DNA from: Diphasiastrum complanatum
Lineage: Eukaryota > Streptophyta > Lycopodiopsida > Lycopodiales > Lycopodiaceae
Direction of reading: 5' to 3'
Assembly (NCBI GenBank): GCA_029204225.1
Contig: CM055093.1
Span: 1,659,155 to 1,723,154, forward strand
DNA: 64,000 nt
Below the pieces are notes generated by a model that saw only the letters and a list, made by a program, of their open reading frames with translations, was not told the DNA's origin and searched no databases. The stretch's first letter is position 1; every line of letters begins with the position of its first letter. Shown in pieces: positions 1-15,029 of the stretch. A program made the translations under genes and the position numbers.

Positions 1-538
1 GAGGTGATTTCATAGAGGAGGCTTTCTAGCATTCAAGGAGAGGGAAGATCAGAGTTTTGGGGACTCTTCAAGGCTGTTCTAAGGTGTAGTAGGCACCTCC
101 TAAAGTGATTTAGGTTCAGTCCAACCATTGCTTGACTTATGCACCAAATTAGATCAATTTTTCATCAATTTTGATCATTTTTTGCTTGTGATTGGATAGT
201 AGATTGTGTTGCATCCTCATTAAGTTCCATTTAGATCTTTTACAAGTGATTTTGGAAGTATATTAGGTTGCTGAAATTCACTCTTGATCAGATCATTTGG
301 AAGCTTTAATGTTCTTTATAGAAAGAGGGGCAATTCTACTAGTATTGTCTACTTCAATCAAGCAAGTGCATTGTTTCTAGTATTCTATGATTTGATTTTG
401 TTAGAGATCATTCTTAGATCTTTATAGGAAGTCTATTACTGATCTTTTCAGGTCCCTAAGAAGTGGGATAAGGTAGACCTTCAATCAAATCAATAGAAGT
501 AACCTTCATTTGTGTCAAGTCCTTGATTAGGAGACTAG
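1..538. other. Non-coding leader upstream of gag fragment
   Basis: AT-rich sequence with no open frame worth reporting. It runs directly into the ATG of the gag remnant at 539, so it is probably part of the untranslated leader or 5' LTR of the same old copia copy. I find no TGGTATCAGA primer site and no LTR end in it, so the element boundary lies outside the window or has decayed. Confidence 0.4.
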
Positions 539-1227
539 ATGGCATCTATAAATGCATATCTTTTGGATACTAATGAAAGGCTCAACAAAACTAACTATTC
601 CATATGGAAAGTTAGAATGGAATCTATCATGATCATGCAAGATCTGATGGAAATTGTAAATGGTAAGGAGGGTGAACCTATTCATCCTCAAGAAAAGCAA
701 AATACATCAAGAGGTGCAATGTTGCACTACATTGCATAAAAATGAATGTTGCAAATGAACTCTTAAGAGAGGTAGGAGATTGCACTTCAGCTCAAGATGC
801 TTGGGAGACTTTGCAAAAGGTCTATGAATCCAAGAACCAAACTAGAATGTTAGCTTTGAAGAATCAAATCTATAGAAGCTATCAAAAGAAAGGAGAGAGT
901 GCACATACTTTTGTCCTAAGAGTAAAGGAATTGAACAAAGAGCTAGCCTTTATAGGTGACCCTATCAAGGATGAAGAGCTTGTTCAACTCATATTGAATG
1001 GACTAAGATTTGAATTTGACAATTTGGTTCATGGATATGCAATTATGTGTAAGCTACCTATACTTGAAGAACTCCAAGGCACACTCATGGCCGAGGAATC
1101 AAGAAGGAGCCAAATGCAAGAGAGGATGGATAGGCTTTCCATCCAAGGTGGAGATGACCAAGCTCTCTTCACCAAAGGAAAAGGCAAGTCCAAAGGCAAA
1201 GGATCAACATTCAAGAACCTCATGTGA
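539..1227 (+). pseudogene. Ty1/copia gag fragment, plus strand
   Basis: Remnant of a copia gag, the capsid-like protein that packages retrotransposon RNA in the cytoplasm. The N-terminus (MASINAYLL, then NYSIWKVRMES) matches the gag starts of elements A (14416) and B (34658). The block KMNVANELLREVG, the leucine-rich stretch LVQLILNGL and a basic GKGKSKGKG tail follow in the same order as in those copies. A stop and a frame change near 735-742 separate the first 66 codons from the rest. The reading frame ends at 1227, before the zinc knuckle, where the sequence switches to a gag fragment on the other strand. It is certainly gag-derived, and it is non-functional. No pol follows. Confidence 0.85.
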
Positions 1228-1614
1228 ACTCTCCTCCTCCTCCTCTTGAAGCATTCCGAGGCATAATGCCCCATCTTGCTACAATAGTAGCACTTCACCT
1301 TTGATTTGTCCTTCTTGACTTTGGTGGTTGATCAAAACAAAAGCATGAGTACTCTCTTCCTTCTTTTGAAAACTTTGAAAGATTTGCCTCCTAAGAGTAA
1401 GCACTCTCTTCAAAGCTTTATAAGCCTCCAAAGATGATGTGCACTTACCAACTTCCTTGAGAAGTTCATTGGTAACATTCATCTTGATCATGTGTAGAGC
1501 TTTCTTTGCTCTCTTGTCATACATCACTTGATCTTGTTGAGTTGCTGGTCTCTCCTCCAAACCTACAACAATCTCCATCAACTCATTCATCTCCAATAAG
1601 GACTCCATCCTCAC
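1228..1614 (-). pseudogene. Ty1/copia gag fragment, minus strand, internally deleted
   Basis: Read on the minus strand, this begins with the gag block RMESLLEMNELMEIVVGLEE and continues through KMNVTNELLKEVGKC and VLTLRRQIFQSFQKKEEST. This is closest to element B's gag (RMESLLELNELMDIVAEIEE). The middle of gag is missing. Near 1230-1300 the frame changes to a zinc knuckle of the form CYYCSKMGHYASEC (C-X2-C-X4-H-X4-C, RNA binding). The fragment therefore keeps the two ends of gag without its centre. It abuts the plus-strand gag of the previous entry tail to tail, so the two are from different insertions or a rearranged pair. Confidence 0.8.
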
Positions 1615-4363
<2,749 letters not shown>

Positions 4364-4559
4364 ACCAACCAACCCGCAGTTAGTGAATCCCTTTGGGGGT
4401 AGTTAGCTCCCCATAAGGGATAGCTAACTGCCCACCAATCAGTCCGTTAATATAGTGTGGTAGATCATAGGACAAACCAGGAAATGCATCACTCAAAAGA
4501 AGTCTGTTTATGATAAGACAATGTTTATCCCTCATGAAACCATTTTTTTGAAAAGCATT

Positions 4560-5112
4560 TAGCAAGATTGCTACCTCTTTTATAAAAGTATCTTGATTGT
4601 TGCAGCAATACTAAAAAGGTAAATCTCTTCTTTTATCAAACTTTGAGAGATGAGAAACCCCCGTTACGGGATTAAAGGCAATTGAGATATTCAGCAATTA
4701 ATGATCATTCTACACATAGAATTGCAAGATATCACAAGTATAGTGCACCAATGGATAGTAGAATCCAAGAGAACCATGTATAAGCATGAATGAGATAAGA
4801 GAGATAGAAAGTGATCCCTCTTCCCACGAGTTACATCCTTTTATAGGTCCAAAACCTAAATTGCCACTTGGTTTCCTTCCAATATGAAAAATCCTACTAT
4901 TTTTGGGACTAGATTCAATGTACCCAACATTCAAATTTGAATCAACTCAACCTTGACTTTTACATTTCCCACACTTTCAAAACGTGTTTATTCAAATGAT
5001 TTTAGACTAATATAACTTTGAAAAGTCAAACTCTAAGTCTAATATGAAATTGGCCTCAGATGCCAAATAAACGAATGTAGCAAATATGACTAAACTAGTT
5101 GAATTACCCACA
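4560..5112 (-). repeat. Degenerate LTR-like block
   Basis: The right end, GTTGAATTACCCACA at 5098-5112, followed by ATCCTCTTGATCC, resembles the right end and flanking purine tract (on the minus strand) of copia LTRs elsewhere in the window, such as GTTGACAATTTTCACA at 30694-30709. A TATA-like ACCTATAAAAGG lies at about 4842-4853 on the minus strand. There is no partner LTR and no target duplication that I can see. The left limit is a guess. The block may be an old solo LTR of a copia family related to element B. Confidence 0.3.
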
Positions 5113-7640
5113 ATCCTCTTGATCCATTTCTATAAAAAATAAGTATATAGTCGGTGATATGGTCTTTCGTGTTTAGTACTTGAACTTTTTTCAACTAGAA
5201 CACAATAGCGTTCTTTCTTCTATACCCACATCTTCACAAATAATTGCAAGGACTGAATTTGAAAGCTCTAAAATTTGCATGTTTTTTTTCCTCCATGCAA
5301 TTGTTGTAGGAAAGCAAGAGGTTTCAAAATTATGTTTTTAGAACTAGGGCGGCCTAGAGCTCATTGCATATTGTGTTTTTTGACTCCTAAGAGCCTTTTA
5401 CAATCTAAGATTTGAAAGTAGGCATGTTGTGCTCAAGCATGTCATCTCTAATGACATAGAAAAATTTGAAACATTTAGTTCCAAGGCACTTAAAAAATGA
5501 ATAAGTAAATCCCCCCCCCCAAAAAAAAACAAACACACCTCCTTTTGCTCACTTTATATCAACTTATGAAATCAAATAGAGATTAAGCAAATACAATTCA
5601 AATATGGATTTTTTATTCTTATTTAGCAAAATGGTAGTTGACATGCTAGCACAAATTGTATTGAAGTTGCTTTTAGAATTACAACTACCTTGACATTACT
5701 AAGATGTAAAGACATGTAACATTTATATGTAAATGAGTTCAAAAATCAATATATGATTATCAAAAATTTTGTTATTGGTCACAATTTATAATCCTATGAC
5801 TTAAAATAAGTTTCAACTATCGACATTTTTCACTACTTCCAAATTTCTTTCTACAAAAGTTATGATTAAGATGACTTCGCCAAAATTTCTTATTCAGTTA
5901 TAGTTTTTAAAAGAAAAATTAACTCATAGGGATTATTGCAAATTCATAAAGAAAAATAAAGCATAATAGATATATAAAACAATTCATCTGGTTGGTGTGT
6001 GGTCCATATTACAAATAATATGCTATTCTAAATTTAGATTATAACTAGAGACTACTATCTTTTTGCATTAGCACAATTAATAAGTTTGGCATGCATTGAT
6101 TAGTTATGTATTTGATGATCTGTTAGATTCATGCATTCAATTTATCATTGATGAAAGATTGATGTCCCTTTCATGTTTGTTCAAAGTTAAAATCCACCAT
6201 CATTTCTTTAACGCGTTTCTTTTTGTAGCCAACTATTTCAAGTGAAGTTCATTTTTAACTATCTTTTAATCTTGACAATACAAGCAAATATAATTTAAAA
6301 AATTATGATTGATTGATAGTTGCTTATTGTCCTAATGTATGTTATGTCTAATATATTTCAATCTTCTATATTTAAATGTCTTATTAGTCAAACTAAAGTA
6401 TACAAGTGTTCACAAACAACCTATTGATCCATTTTTTTGCATAAAATAACATATCAATAATTTATTGTGTTTTTCCATAATTATGTTGTCACCATGTATT
6501 CTATAGAAATCAATTTTTTTCCTATGAAAGTAGAACATTATACTTGATCATGTTAAATGGAGATCAAGGGATTTATATCGCTTTTGAAACAATAAAATGG
6601 TAAGAGACAAAACATTCACATCACCAACTTTATTCTATGCATTACTCATTGGCATCTTAGGAGTTGAAAATAGCAATACTTACACAACAGTGAAAAAGTA
6701 GAAAAGCATCTTTGGATTTATGAAATAAGTGCCCATGTGATTTATAATGTCAATTAAATCACTCACATTGTAAAATGCAACTTTGAAATATAACAAGTCT
6801 ATTCCACCAAAGACCATATACTTGGTGACAAACTAGTTCCAAGCAAAGTTCTGAAATCTATTGAGATACTATAGTGAATCTCATTAAGTATCATATATCA
6901 TGTGAAATCTACACATAAATAATGATTTCAAATTAAAAATTTGAGAATTATTACAAAAACATAGGTGTAATCACAATCACATGTACGGCTTATTGAATTC
7001 TATAAGAAAAATGGGTGTAATCACAATCACATGTACACTTTATTGAATTCTATAAGAAGATTCTATTCTTCTTTAGAAAAAACATAAACAATTTTCTTAT
7101 TCTCTTTCATTTTTTAGTATCTTCTGACATAAAATATACTAGAAATGTATATCACATTCTTTGTTAGTTTGAAAGACGATGATCATTTGCATGGTTCATT
7201 ATAGTTTATGTTATTTTATCTTGACTTGTGTACTTTGAGTTATATGATTGATTAGGTAGCCATAGTATGAACTTGCCTATTATTATCCTACCAAAATTTT
7301 AAGAACATTTTTTTCTCTCTAGTAAAATAACAGTGTGTCTACTTTGGTAACTTCCATTTGTGAATGTGCATATGCTTTTTTGACATGTTATTAGAGATAT
7401 TCAGAAAAATTAGCCAAGGCTTTGGTTTTCTTTAGCTACATGCCAAATCTTAAGTTGATTGGCTTGGTGGAGAGTTGAGCTAAGGGCAACCTAATAGGAA
7501 ATTTTTTGTGCAATGGATCTGATCTTCAAGATGTCAAACCACAATCAAAATGTGAGTAACCAAATTGATTCTCAAATTGTTGCTAGATTCAAGTCACCCT
7601 TAATATTTGATCACAAATACAAACTTACTATTTTTGGTTG
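5113..7640. other. No gene recognised; AT-rich intergenic
   Basis: About 2.5 kb of AT-rich DNA with no supported coding region. It contains a C10/A9 homopolymer pair near 5511-5530 and the 50-bp tandem duplication at 6961-7060, listed separately. Confidence 0.5.
6961..7060. repeat. Two-copy 50-bp tandem duplication
   Basis: Two adjacent 50-bp units (6961-7010 and 7011-7060) share GTGTAATCACAATCACATG and TATTGAATTCTATAAGAA in the same register. They differ at only a few positions. The duplication is recent compared with the surrounding decay. No function is apparent. Confidence 0.85.
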
Positions 7641-8306
7641 CCCTCAAGCTAATGCCAAGTGAAAAATAAATATTTAAAATTGATCCAATCATTAGATCTA
7701 GGCCAAGTGTGAATGCACAAGCCTCCACAAATCAAGATCTAGACAAAACACACACAAATTTGTTTCTAAGATCAAATAAACATCATACATGATTGAAATG
7801 ACAAAAATAGAACATGAAGCACTAGATATGAATCTTAACCTACTATTAGGAAGCGTTTCAGTAGCTATAAATTTATTAATACATTTATCAATAGCATCCA
7901 AAACTAGCCATTCCATCAATCTCTAGTACAATGTAGAGAAATCAGCATAAACTCATGATAGGAATTCAATAGAATGATCTCCAAACCAACAATGAACTAC
8001 TCAAACTCCTCCAAAAAATGTAAACTATTTATAGGCATTTTAGATGACTCTCTCTCCTCTCTCTAGAGTGATATAGCCCTAGAATAGAAATATCAAACCC
8101 AGACTACCAATTTTGGTGTCAAATTTTATCAAATAGAGGCCATTTTGTAAGACTTAAAGTCTAACACTTCTAAGACCTACCTAAAAATGTAAATAGCACT
8201 ATTTTGATCACCTACACATGTGTGAAAACTCTAATGTACCATATGTACAAGTTTGGCCTCCATTTGACAAAAAATAGACAAGCAAACTAGTTGACAATTT
8301 CCCACA
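7640..8306 (-). repeat. Degenerate copia LTR related to element B
   Basis: This block shares the order of motifs seen in the element B LTR (30055-30709): CTATTTATAGG, then GATGACTCTCTCTCC and TCTCTCTAGA, then CCTAGA, a stretch about vanishing colour-poor ACACATGTGTGAAAACTC, and the terminal GTTGACAATTTCCCACA ending at 8306. The similarity is patchy but collinear. I see no partner LTR or coding region beside it, so it is probably an old solo or isolated LTR in the same orientation as element B (minus). The left end is approximate. Confidence 0.5.
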
Positions 8307-9480
8307 ATAAATGGATATACAGACACATAAATATGATATTCTATGCATTTCTAATGCTCTTCAATGATTAATCCTTGTTGAAAAACTTCTTAAAACATTA
8401 TGAAAACATATTTATATTAGAATTGTGTGTATTTCTAACTATACAAAACAAACCATGAAATATTAACCAAATCTCATGTCATTATAGTGTGTTAATAAAC
8501 CATTGCGAATATACTATGTTATTCCACAACAACGTCTCAATCCTAGTGGATTTTGAATGAGCTTGAATATAAAGACAAAATGCACTTTTGGCCTTTTTTT
8601 GAACGTCTCCTAATCTGCAATATCAAAGATCATGTTGATAGCTCTTGTAGATATTTTCTAAAACAGTACAAAAATTCACGTAGTAAAATTCAAGCATGAA
8701 AACATCATATCTAAATTGAAAGTCAAATAAGACATCCAAATTGAACTCGAATGAAAAGGATGTACTTTTGGTATCTACAACGCACATGGTTGTGCTTGGC
8801 CCAAAACTTTTTGTACACATCTAACAAAGTACAAATCATCATGCATGTGTCCATTATACTTTGTGCATGCCTTGCATGTCACTATGGATCACTTACAATT
8901 AATGCATGTGTATTGCCACGAGTTTCTACAAGCATGAATCTGCCAATTCTATGTCTACAAACTATATGCAAATTGTATTCTTCAATCTAGACATTACATA
9001 ACCATGTAGCTTGAGTTCTATGTAGGCCAAACTTGGCATTTTGCATTTATGAGCTACATACTTGCATGGTACAACATTTGTAGCAAGCCAAGAAATCAAT
9101 ATGATTTGTTTTTCCAATTTTAACACTCGGGTGGGCTCGGGTGGGTGCGCGGGTCCTCGACAATTTCCTTACATGTCACTAACATCAAAAAAAATTAAAA
9201 AAACTTAAAACATGTCATACTATTCTTTATTCTTTTATAAGTTCTAAGATATTCTTTAAATTAAGTTAAATTTAATGTCTTATTATTTTAAAAATTGTCT
9301 TCTAAAATAAAAACATTCAATGTCTTGTCTCACTTTCACTTGTCCTTAAAAGAATGAGACAAGACATATAACTAAAGTAATGATTCTTTTTTGCACACAA
9401 TTACATTTTGACACCTTGCAGGTCGTGGGCACAAATTTTTTTTGCATTTTGTTACCTTGCAGGCCATCAGAGTACGATGA
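8307..9480. other. No gene recognised; AT-rich intergenic
   Basis: No supported gene. A short G-rich island (CTCGGGTGGGCTCGGGTGGG family, about 9126-9160) stands out against the AT-rich background. The rest is featureless at this level of inspection. Confidence 0.45.
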
Positions 9481-9498
9481 CATTAAAAAATAATTTTT

Positions 9499-9545
9499 TT
9501 TTTGCCACGCGTGGCAAAAATTGCCGTGGCAGTGCCACGCAAACT
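9499..9545. repeat. Perfect 22-bp palindrome plus second hairpin
   Basis: Positions 9499-9520 form a perfect inverted repeat with arms TTTTTGCCACG and CGTGGCAAAAA and no loop. It is followed at once by GCCGTGGCAGTGCCACGC, which can form a second hairpin from the same TGCCACG unit. The pair lies about 40-60 bp upstream of a TATA-like TTTAAATAG. It could be a regulatory palindrome or a terminal hairpin of an element; I cannot decide. Confidence 0.75.
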
Positions 9546-9560
9546 TGAATCCAAAAAATG

Positions 9561-9571
9561 CTTTAAATAGA
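9561..9571 (+). promoter_or_regulatory. TATA-like site for the 9909 ORF
   Basis: CTTTAAATAGAG sits about 345 bp upstream of the ATG at 9909. Transcription starting about 30 bp downstream would give a leader containing the CT/CA microsatellite. CT-rich leaders are common in plants. Position and composition are the only evidence. Confidence 0.3.
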
Positions 9572-9644
9572 GCGTTTTTGAACACATTTCTTCACTAGTT
9601 TTTTGCATAGTGTTCTTTGTTATTGCTTTCATTGTGTTAGTGAT

Positions 9645-9786
<142 letters not shown>

Positions 9787-9908
9787 TTGAAGTTTTACTT
9801 TTCTTAAGCTCTCTCTTTCTCAAGCTTTCTCTTTTTCTCAAGCTCTTTTTTTTTTCTTTTCATTTGTTAAGCTTTTATCTCTCTCTTTTCTCCCTCTTTA
9901 CACACGCA

Positions 9909-10310
9909 ATGTCTTCTAGTGGTAGTGGTTCTAGGAGAAGACCAAGATCTTAGTGCAAGAGGAGGATCCGGTTTCGATCGAATTGCGAACTTTTATGGTT
10001 CGCTATCTCCCGATGAGAGACAAAGATTGAAACATCTTTGTCTTTCCGAAGAGGAGTCTGATTCCAATAGAGGTAATCCTTCGATGGATGTCCCATCGGA
10101 GGAATCATCCAATTTGTTTTATAATTTAGAAGATGATGGCTCCATCATCAAGGATACCAAAGGCAACGTCGTCATCAATATGATGCACAACCTTGCTCTC
10201 AAATATTTTGGCCACAACTTATTCACTCCTTGGGAGCAACAAAACCAAGATGACAAGAATAAGATACTTGCACTTTTGAATAGTGAGTTTCCTCAATCAA
10301 ATAGATTTGG
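9909..10310 (+). pseudogene. Broken, truncated ORF of unknown origin
   Basis: The ATG at 9909 starts MSSSGSGSRRRPRS and then hits a TAG. A one-base frame change into the next frame restores a long open stretch from SARGGSGFDRIANFYGSL, through SPDERQRLKHLCLSEEE and an acidic region, to GHNLFTPWEQQNQDDKNKIL and EFPQS. It is cut off at 10310 where the truncated LTR of copia A begins. The Trp-rich segment with many charged residues before FPQS is loosely like the N-terminal region of some plant DNA-transposon proteins (En/Spm-type 'plant transposase' families), but the match is by eye and weak. It is most likely a fragment of a larger transposon ORF whose 3' part was lost when the A junction formed. 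Confidence 0.45.
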
Positions 10311-10435
10311 GGTAACCTACTTTAGGTGTGTATGTACAAGTGGCACTTTGGCCATTCAAGTAACCAACAAACAATATTGACAAAATGTACAATATTCTAC
10401 ATGGCTAGATTTGCCAATGTAGGCAATTTTTCACA
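10311..10435 (-). repeat. Truncated 3' LTR of element A
   Basis: Positions 10311-10435 match 15614-15738 without a difference, from GGTAACCTACTTTAGG to GGCAATTTTTCACA. About 566 bp of the LTR are missing on the left. A purine tract follows on the minus strand (GAGGAGTGTGAAAAA reading into the LTR), as expected beside a 3' LTR. Confidence 0.92.
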
Positions 10436-13400
10436 CTCCTCCTCAAATCTAGCCTTGGAGATCACAATGCTTTTATCAGTAACTCCAATTGAAGATATAA
10501 GCTTGACAAATGAATCTTTAGGTAAAGGTTTAGTAAACAAATCAGCCAAGCAACTTGATGATGGCACGTGTTGGAGCTTGATCTCTTTAGCTTGCACTTT
10601 TTCCCTCACAAAATGATGAGCAATTTCGATGTGTTTGCTCCTTGCATGGAATGTAGGATTAGTTGCAAGTGATTGGGCTGATTGGTTGTCACAACAGATG
10701 ATAGGGATCTCCTCCTCCATGTCATGAAGCTCCACCAATAGCCTTTTGAGCCACAAGACCTCCTTGCATGTTGATGTCAAGGCCTTGTATTCGGATTCTG
10801 TGGAAGATAGGGAGATGGTATCTTGCTTTTTGAAAAGCCATGATACTACTCCATCACATAGAAAGGTGGCAAAGGCACTTGTTGATCTTCTATCCACTTT
10901 GTCACCTGCAAAATCCGAGTCACTATAGGCTCTTAAGCCAAGATTGTTCCTCTATACAAAATACCAAAATTCTTAGTGAATGAAATGTATCTAAGAACTC
11001 TTTTGGCCATCTTCCAATGTGAAACTAGAGGACTTTGCATGAATTGGCTTAACTTTCCAACACTATAACTAAGATCAGGTCTAGTTATAGTTAAATAGAT
11101 CAAGGAGCCAATAAGCCTTCTATATAATGTGATGTCCTCAAAGGATGCTTCATCACAACCAATAGATGCTTTTACATGTTGCTCCATTGGTGTCTCAATG
11201 CCTTTACAATTCTTCATTCCAAATCTATCTAGGATGGATGTAGCATATTTAGATTGACAAATGAAGCTAAAATCACATCCTCTAATAACCTCTATTCCAA
11301 GAATGAAGCTCAATAGGCCGAGATCTACCATCTTAAACTCTTTTGCTAAAGCAATTTTTACATCTCTAATTCCATCTAGATCATTACCACTCAAGATAAT
11401 GTCATCTACATACAAAACAAGAATAATGATCATGCCATCATGAGAACTTATATACAATGATGGATCATAGGCACTCATTACAAAATTGATGGAAATGAGA
11501 AAAGCGTTTAGCCTAGAGTACCATGCTCTAGGTGCTTGCTTGAGCCCATAAAGGCTCTTCTTCAAAAAACAAACCTTTCCTTCATGCTTTGCCTTGATGA
11601 AGCCCTCGGGTTGCCTCATGTAGATCTCTTACTCCAAATAACCATTGAGGAATGCATTTGTGAAGTCAAGTTGGAATAGCTCCCAATTGAAGGTTGTAGC
11701 AAGACTAATGATCAACCTGATAGTAACAAGCTTAGCCACAGGAGCAAAAGTCTCATCATAGTCAATGCCTTTGGTTTGTAAAAAACCTTTGGCAACAAGC
11801 CTAGCTTTATGCTTGCTTATTGGTCCATCTTGATTATACTTCAATCTAAACACCCACTTGCAATCAAGAGGTTTCTTCCCTTGAGGAAGATCCACAAGAT
11901 CTCAAGTATGATTCTCAATAAGAGCATCATACTCTACTTGCATAGCATCCATCCAACTTTTAGACTTACAAGCATCTTCATAGCATGTTGGCTCATCTAA
12001 CATTGAAGTAAGAAAGGTGTAAGATGTGAAAGATGATGAGCCTTCCATTTATCACCTTGACCATCATAGGTGAGCCTCAATGGCTCGGATCTTGCCCTTG
12101 TAGATCTTCTTAGAGTTCTTGGAGTTCTTGCATCTTGAGGTGGATCCTCAAGTTCTTCTTCACTTGGAAGCTCCTCCTCCATCCTAGCATGATCCTTGGC
12201 ATCAAGATGATTAGTAGCATTATCATCCAAATCACAAGCATGTCCTTCATAAAAAATAACATCCCTACTCACTATCACCTTGCTAGTGATGGGATTGAAG
12301 ACTCTATAACCTTTGCTATTCTCACCATATCCCACAAAGATGCCTTTGATGGATGTTGCATCATCATTCCTTCTCTTATCCAAGTATTGGTGTACATAGC
12401 AAGTGGATCCAAAAACTTTGAGATCTTTGAGATTGGACTTCTCTCCAAATAGAGCTTCAAATGGTGTGATTCCTCCAATGGCTTGGTTTGGCAATCTATT
12501 GCACAAATAGTTAGCACAAGTTATTGCTTCACCCCAAAATGGTTTGGATAGAGAAGCATCTAGCCTTAAGGCCTTAGCACACTCACAAAGAGATCTATTT
12601 CTTCTCTCACTCACTCCATTTTGTTGAGGGGTGTATGGACATGACAACTCCCTCTTTATGCCATTAGAAATACAAAAGTCAATCAACTTATTGGAGACAT
12701 ATTCACCTCCATTATCACTCCTTAATACCTTAATCTTGGTACTAAGTTGATTTTCTACCAAAGTCTTGAACTTTACAAAAGAATCAAACACCATTGATTT
12801 GCTAGACAAGAGGTACATCCAACAAAATCTAGAATAGTCATCAATGAAGATTACATAGTACTTGGCACCACCATTAGACTCATGTGAAAAACTATGAACA
12901 TCCGAATGGATGAGTTCAAGAGGAGAGTTTGATCTTGATGTAGATCTTGAGAAGGGTAGCTTGTGAGCCTTTGAGAGGCTGCATGCTTCACATCTCTTCC
13001 CACACTTTGACAAATGCTTGGGGAGTCCAACTGCAAGCTCCTTTGTAGCCATAGATTCCATGGCTTTGTAGTTGGGGTGGCCCAACCTTTTGTGCCATAG
13101 TTCCACCTTTGATAGCTCCACCTTTGCCAAGTTAACACTCTCCACTGCAATATTAGCATCAAGCTTAAACAATCTACCTTGCTTAAAGCCTTTGGCTATA
13201 CATTCATCATTTCTAAGGATGGAACAAACTCCATGCTTAAATTGTACATCTAGGCCATTATCCATTAACTGGCCAACACTAAGCAAATTCTTGGTTAACT
13301 TAGGAACATAAAGAACATTATCTAGATTCATCCTTTTGGATGATCCCACATACAAGGGAATTGTTCCTATTCCACTTATCTTACATTCTTGACTACTTGC

Positions 13401-14416
13401 AGTATAGATTGATCTATGTAAGTCATTGTAAGAAAGTAAGGTGGAGAATATGTCCTTTTGATATGTCATGTGGGAACTTGCCCCACTATCAATCCACCAA
13501 GAATCATTGGTGTTGCTCTTGGATGATGGTGGTTTGTTGGAAACCATCAAGGATGACTCTTCATCCTCCTCTTCCTCCTGTTGTGCAATGTTGCTTTGTT
13601 TTCTCTCTTGTGCCTTCTTCCTCTTGAGACATTTTGATGCAAAATGTCCTTTTTTCCACAGAAAAAACATTTGTTCTTGGACTTGTCTTTGATCTTGCCC
13701 TTTGAGCTTGAAGCCTCATCATCCTCCTTGGTCTCCTTGAAGTGCTTCTTCTTGCCATTGGTCTTCTTATTGCTTTTGAATGAGAAATTAGCTTTCTCAT
13801 CACCATCCTACAGAGAAATAGCATTCATTCTTGCATTGGTATGCAACATCCTACACTCTTCAGCTACTAATACACTATGTAGCTTTTCTATAGTAGGCAA
13901 AGTGTCTTGGATTGCAAAGCTTTGGACCAAATTTGTAAAGCCACTCCCTAGACCATTTAGGAAAATCTGAACAAGCTCACTATCTTGAATCTTCTCTCCA
14001 ATGGAAGCTAACTCCCTATTAAGAGACTTGATTCTTAGCACATAATCTTGTGCATTCTCATCAATCCTCTTCATGCTTTGTAGAATCTGATTCCTAAGCA
14101 TGAGAACCCTCGAAGTGTTACTAGACTCATAGATAGATTTTAAAGATTCCCAAGCCTCTTTAGCACTCTTACATGATGATACTTCCCTTAAAAGATCATT
14201 GCTTACATTCATCTTAATACAGTGAAGTGCAAGCCTAGACCTCTTCTTGTATCTCACTAATTCCTGTGCACCTAGAGGTTCATCTTCATCTTTTATTAGA
14301 AACTCATAAAGATCCTGGAGCACCATTAGTGACTCCATCCTCACTTTCCAAATAGCATAATTGGTAGAATTTAACCTCTCACTAGCTTCTAGAAGGTAGG
14401 CTCCCACTGATCCCAT
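10397..14416 (-). pseudogene. Element A gag-pol polyprotein, decayed
   Basis: Gag runs from the ATG at 14416 (MGSVGAYLLEASERLNSTN) to an in-frame TAG at 13808, where element C has CAG (SLQDGDEK). A one-base loss in the zinc knuckle (about 13655) shifts the frame. Then come protease (WWIDSGASSHMT), integrase HHCC (HKRLGHP ... CEACSLSKAHK), and integrase core with its D, D and E in FIDDYSRF, LRSDNGGEY and GVSERRNRSL. A frame change near 12000, a TGA near 11897 (Trp expected) and a TAA near 11626 interrupt reverse transcriptase, which still has NAFLNG and LYVDDIILSG. A further shift at about 10900 precedes RNase H (STESEYKAL, CDNQSAQSLA). The stop lies inside the LTR. All domains are present but at least six lesions make it dead. 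Confidence 0.93.
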
Positions 14417-15029
14417 CTTACTAGCAAGATTCTACACACAAGATATAGATTTGTTTGGACCTGAAACTCACAAAGGTTTCTAACTTGCAGTGTTTCACTC
14501 AAATGTTGACTTCTAATCCAACAGATGGATTTGTAATCACAGTTCTATCACTCCCTCACAAGCTGGAATGAAGATAAGATGAGATGAAAACTACACTCAA
14601 GCAAATCTTGCCAATCTTGGCTATTCTTGGACAAAAACTGACTCTATCTCTCTCGTTCACTTTGATGTACTTTCAAGACCTGGTTTCCACTTTAAGAAGG
14701 TCTGAAATCAGCCTACATTAATTAGTTTTCGTGAAACAAATTCAAAACTAATCAATGGCAAGTGATCTTGGTAGCTTATCCTAGGATTTGCACCAAAAAT
14801 TACATCAAACTGACACCATATGAATTTTCTATGATCCAATGAATATGGGTTATTAAATGCTGGTCCAGAGATGCCCACACGTGTGAACAGTATGGATTTT
14901 GATCCTGAAAAAGTTTGGGATCAAATCCCCTCACCAAAACCTGGATACCAGCTCGCCCTTCCAATACTAGCTTTTTGCACCAAAACCTGCTAAAACTGGA
15001 TTAGATTCAAACACAGATCAATGGCCTTG
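14417..15029 (-). other. Untranslated leader of element A
   Basis: About 610 bp between the primer site and the gag ATG. It has no coding signal. It contains CCCACACGTGTGAAC near 14876 and a segment (14447-14620) that occurs as a single copy here but as a tandem duplication in element C (55651-55994). Confidence 0.7.

Noticed and set aside
6961-7060. CRISPR-like repeat
   Set aside because: Only two adjacent units with no spacer, in a plant genome context.
9555-9600. Helitron 3' end (hairpin followed by CTAGT)
   Set aside because: An A/T-rich hairpin and CTAGT are present near 9555-9598, but the spacing is loose and there is no 5' TC end or other Helitron sequence on this side.
12135-13970. 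Plus-strand ORFs antisense to element A gag-pol
   Set aside because: Shadows of the minus-strand coding sequence with no motifs.
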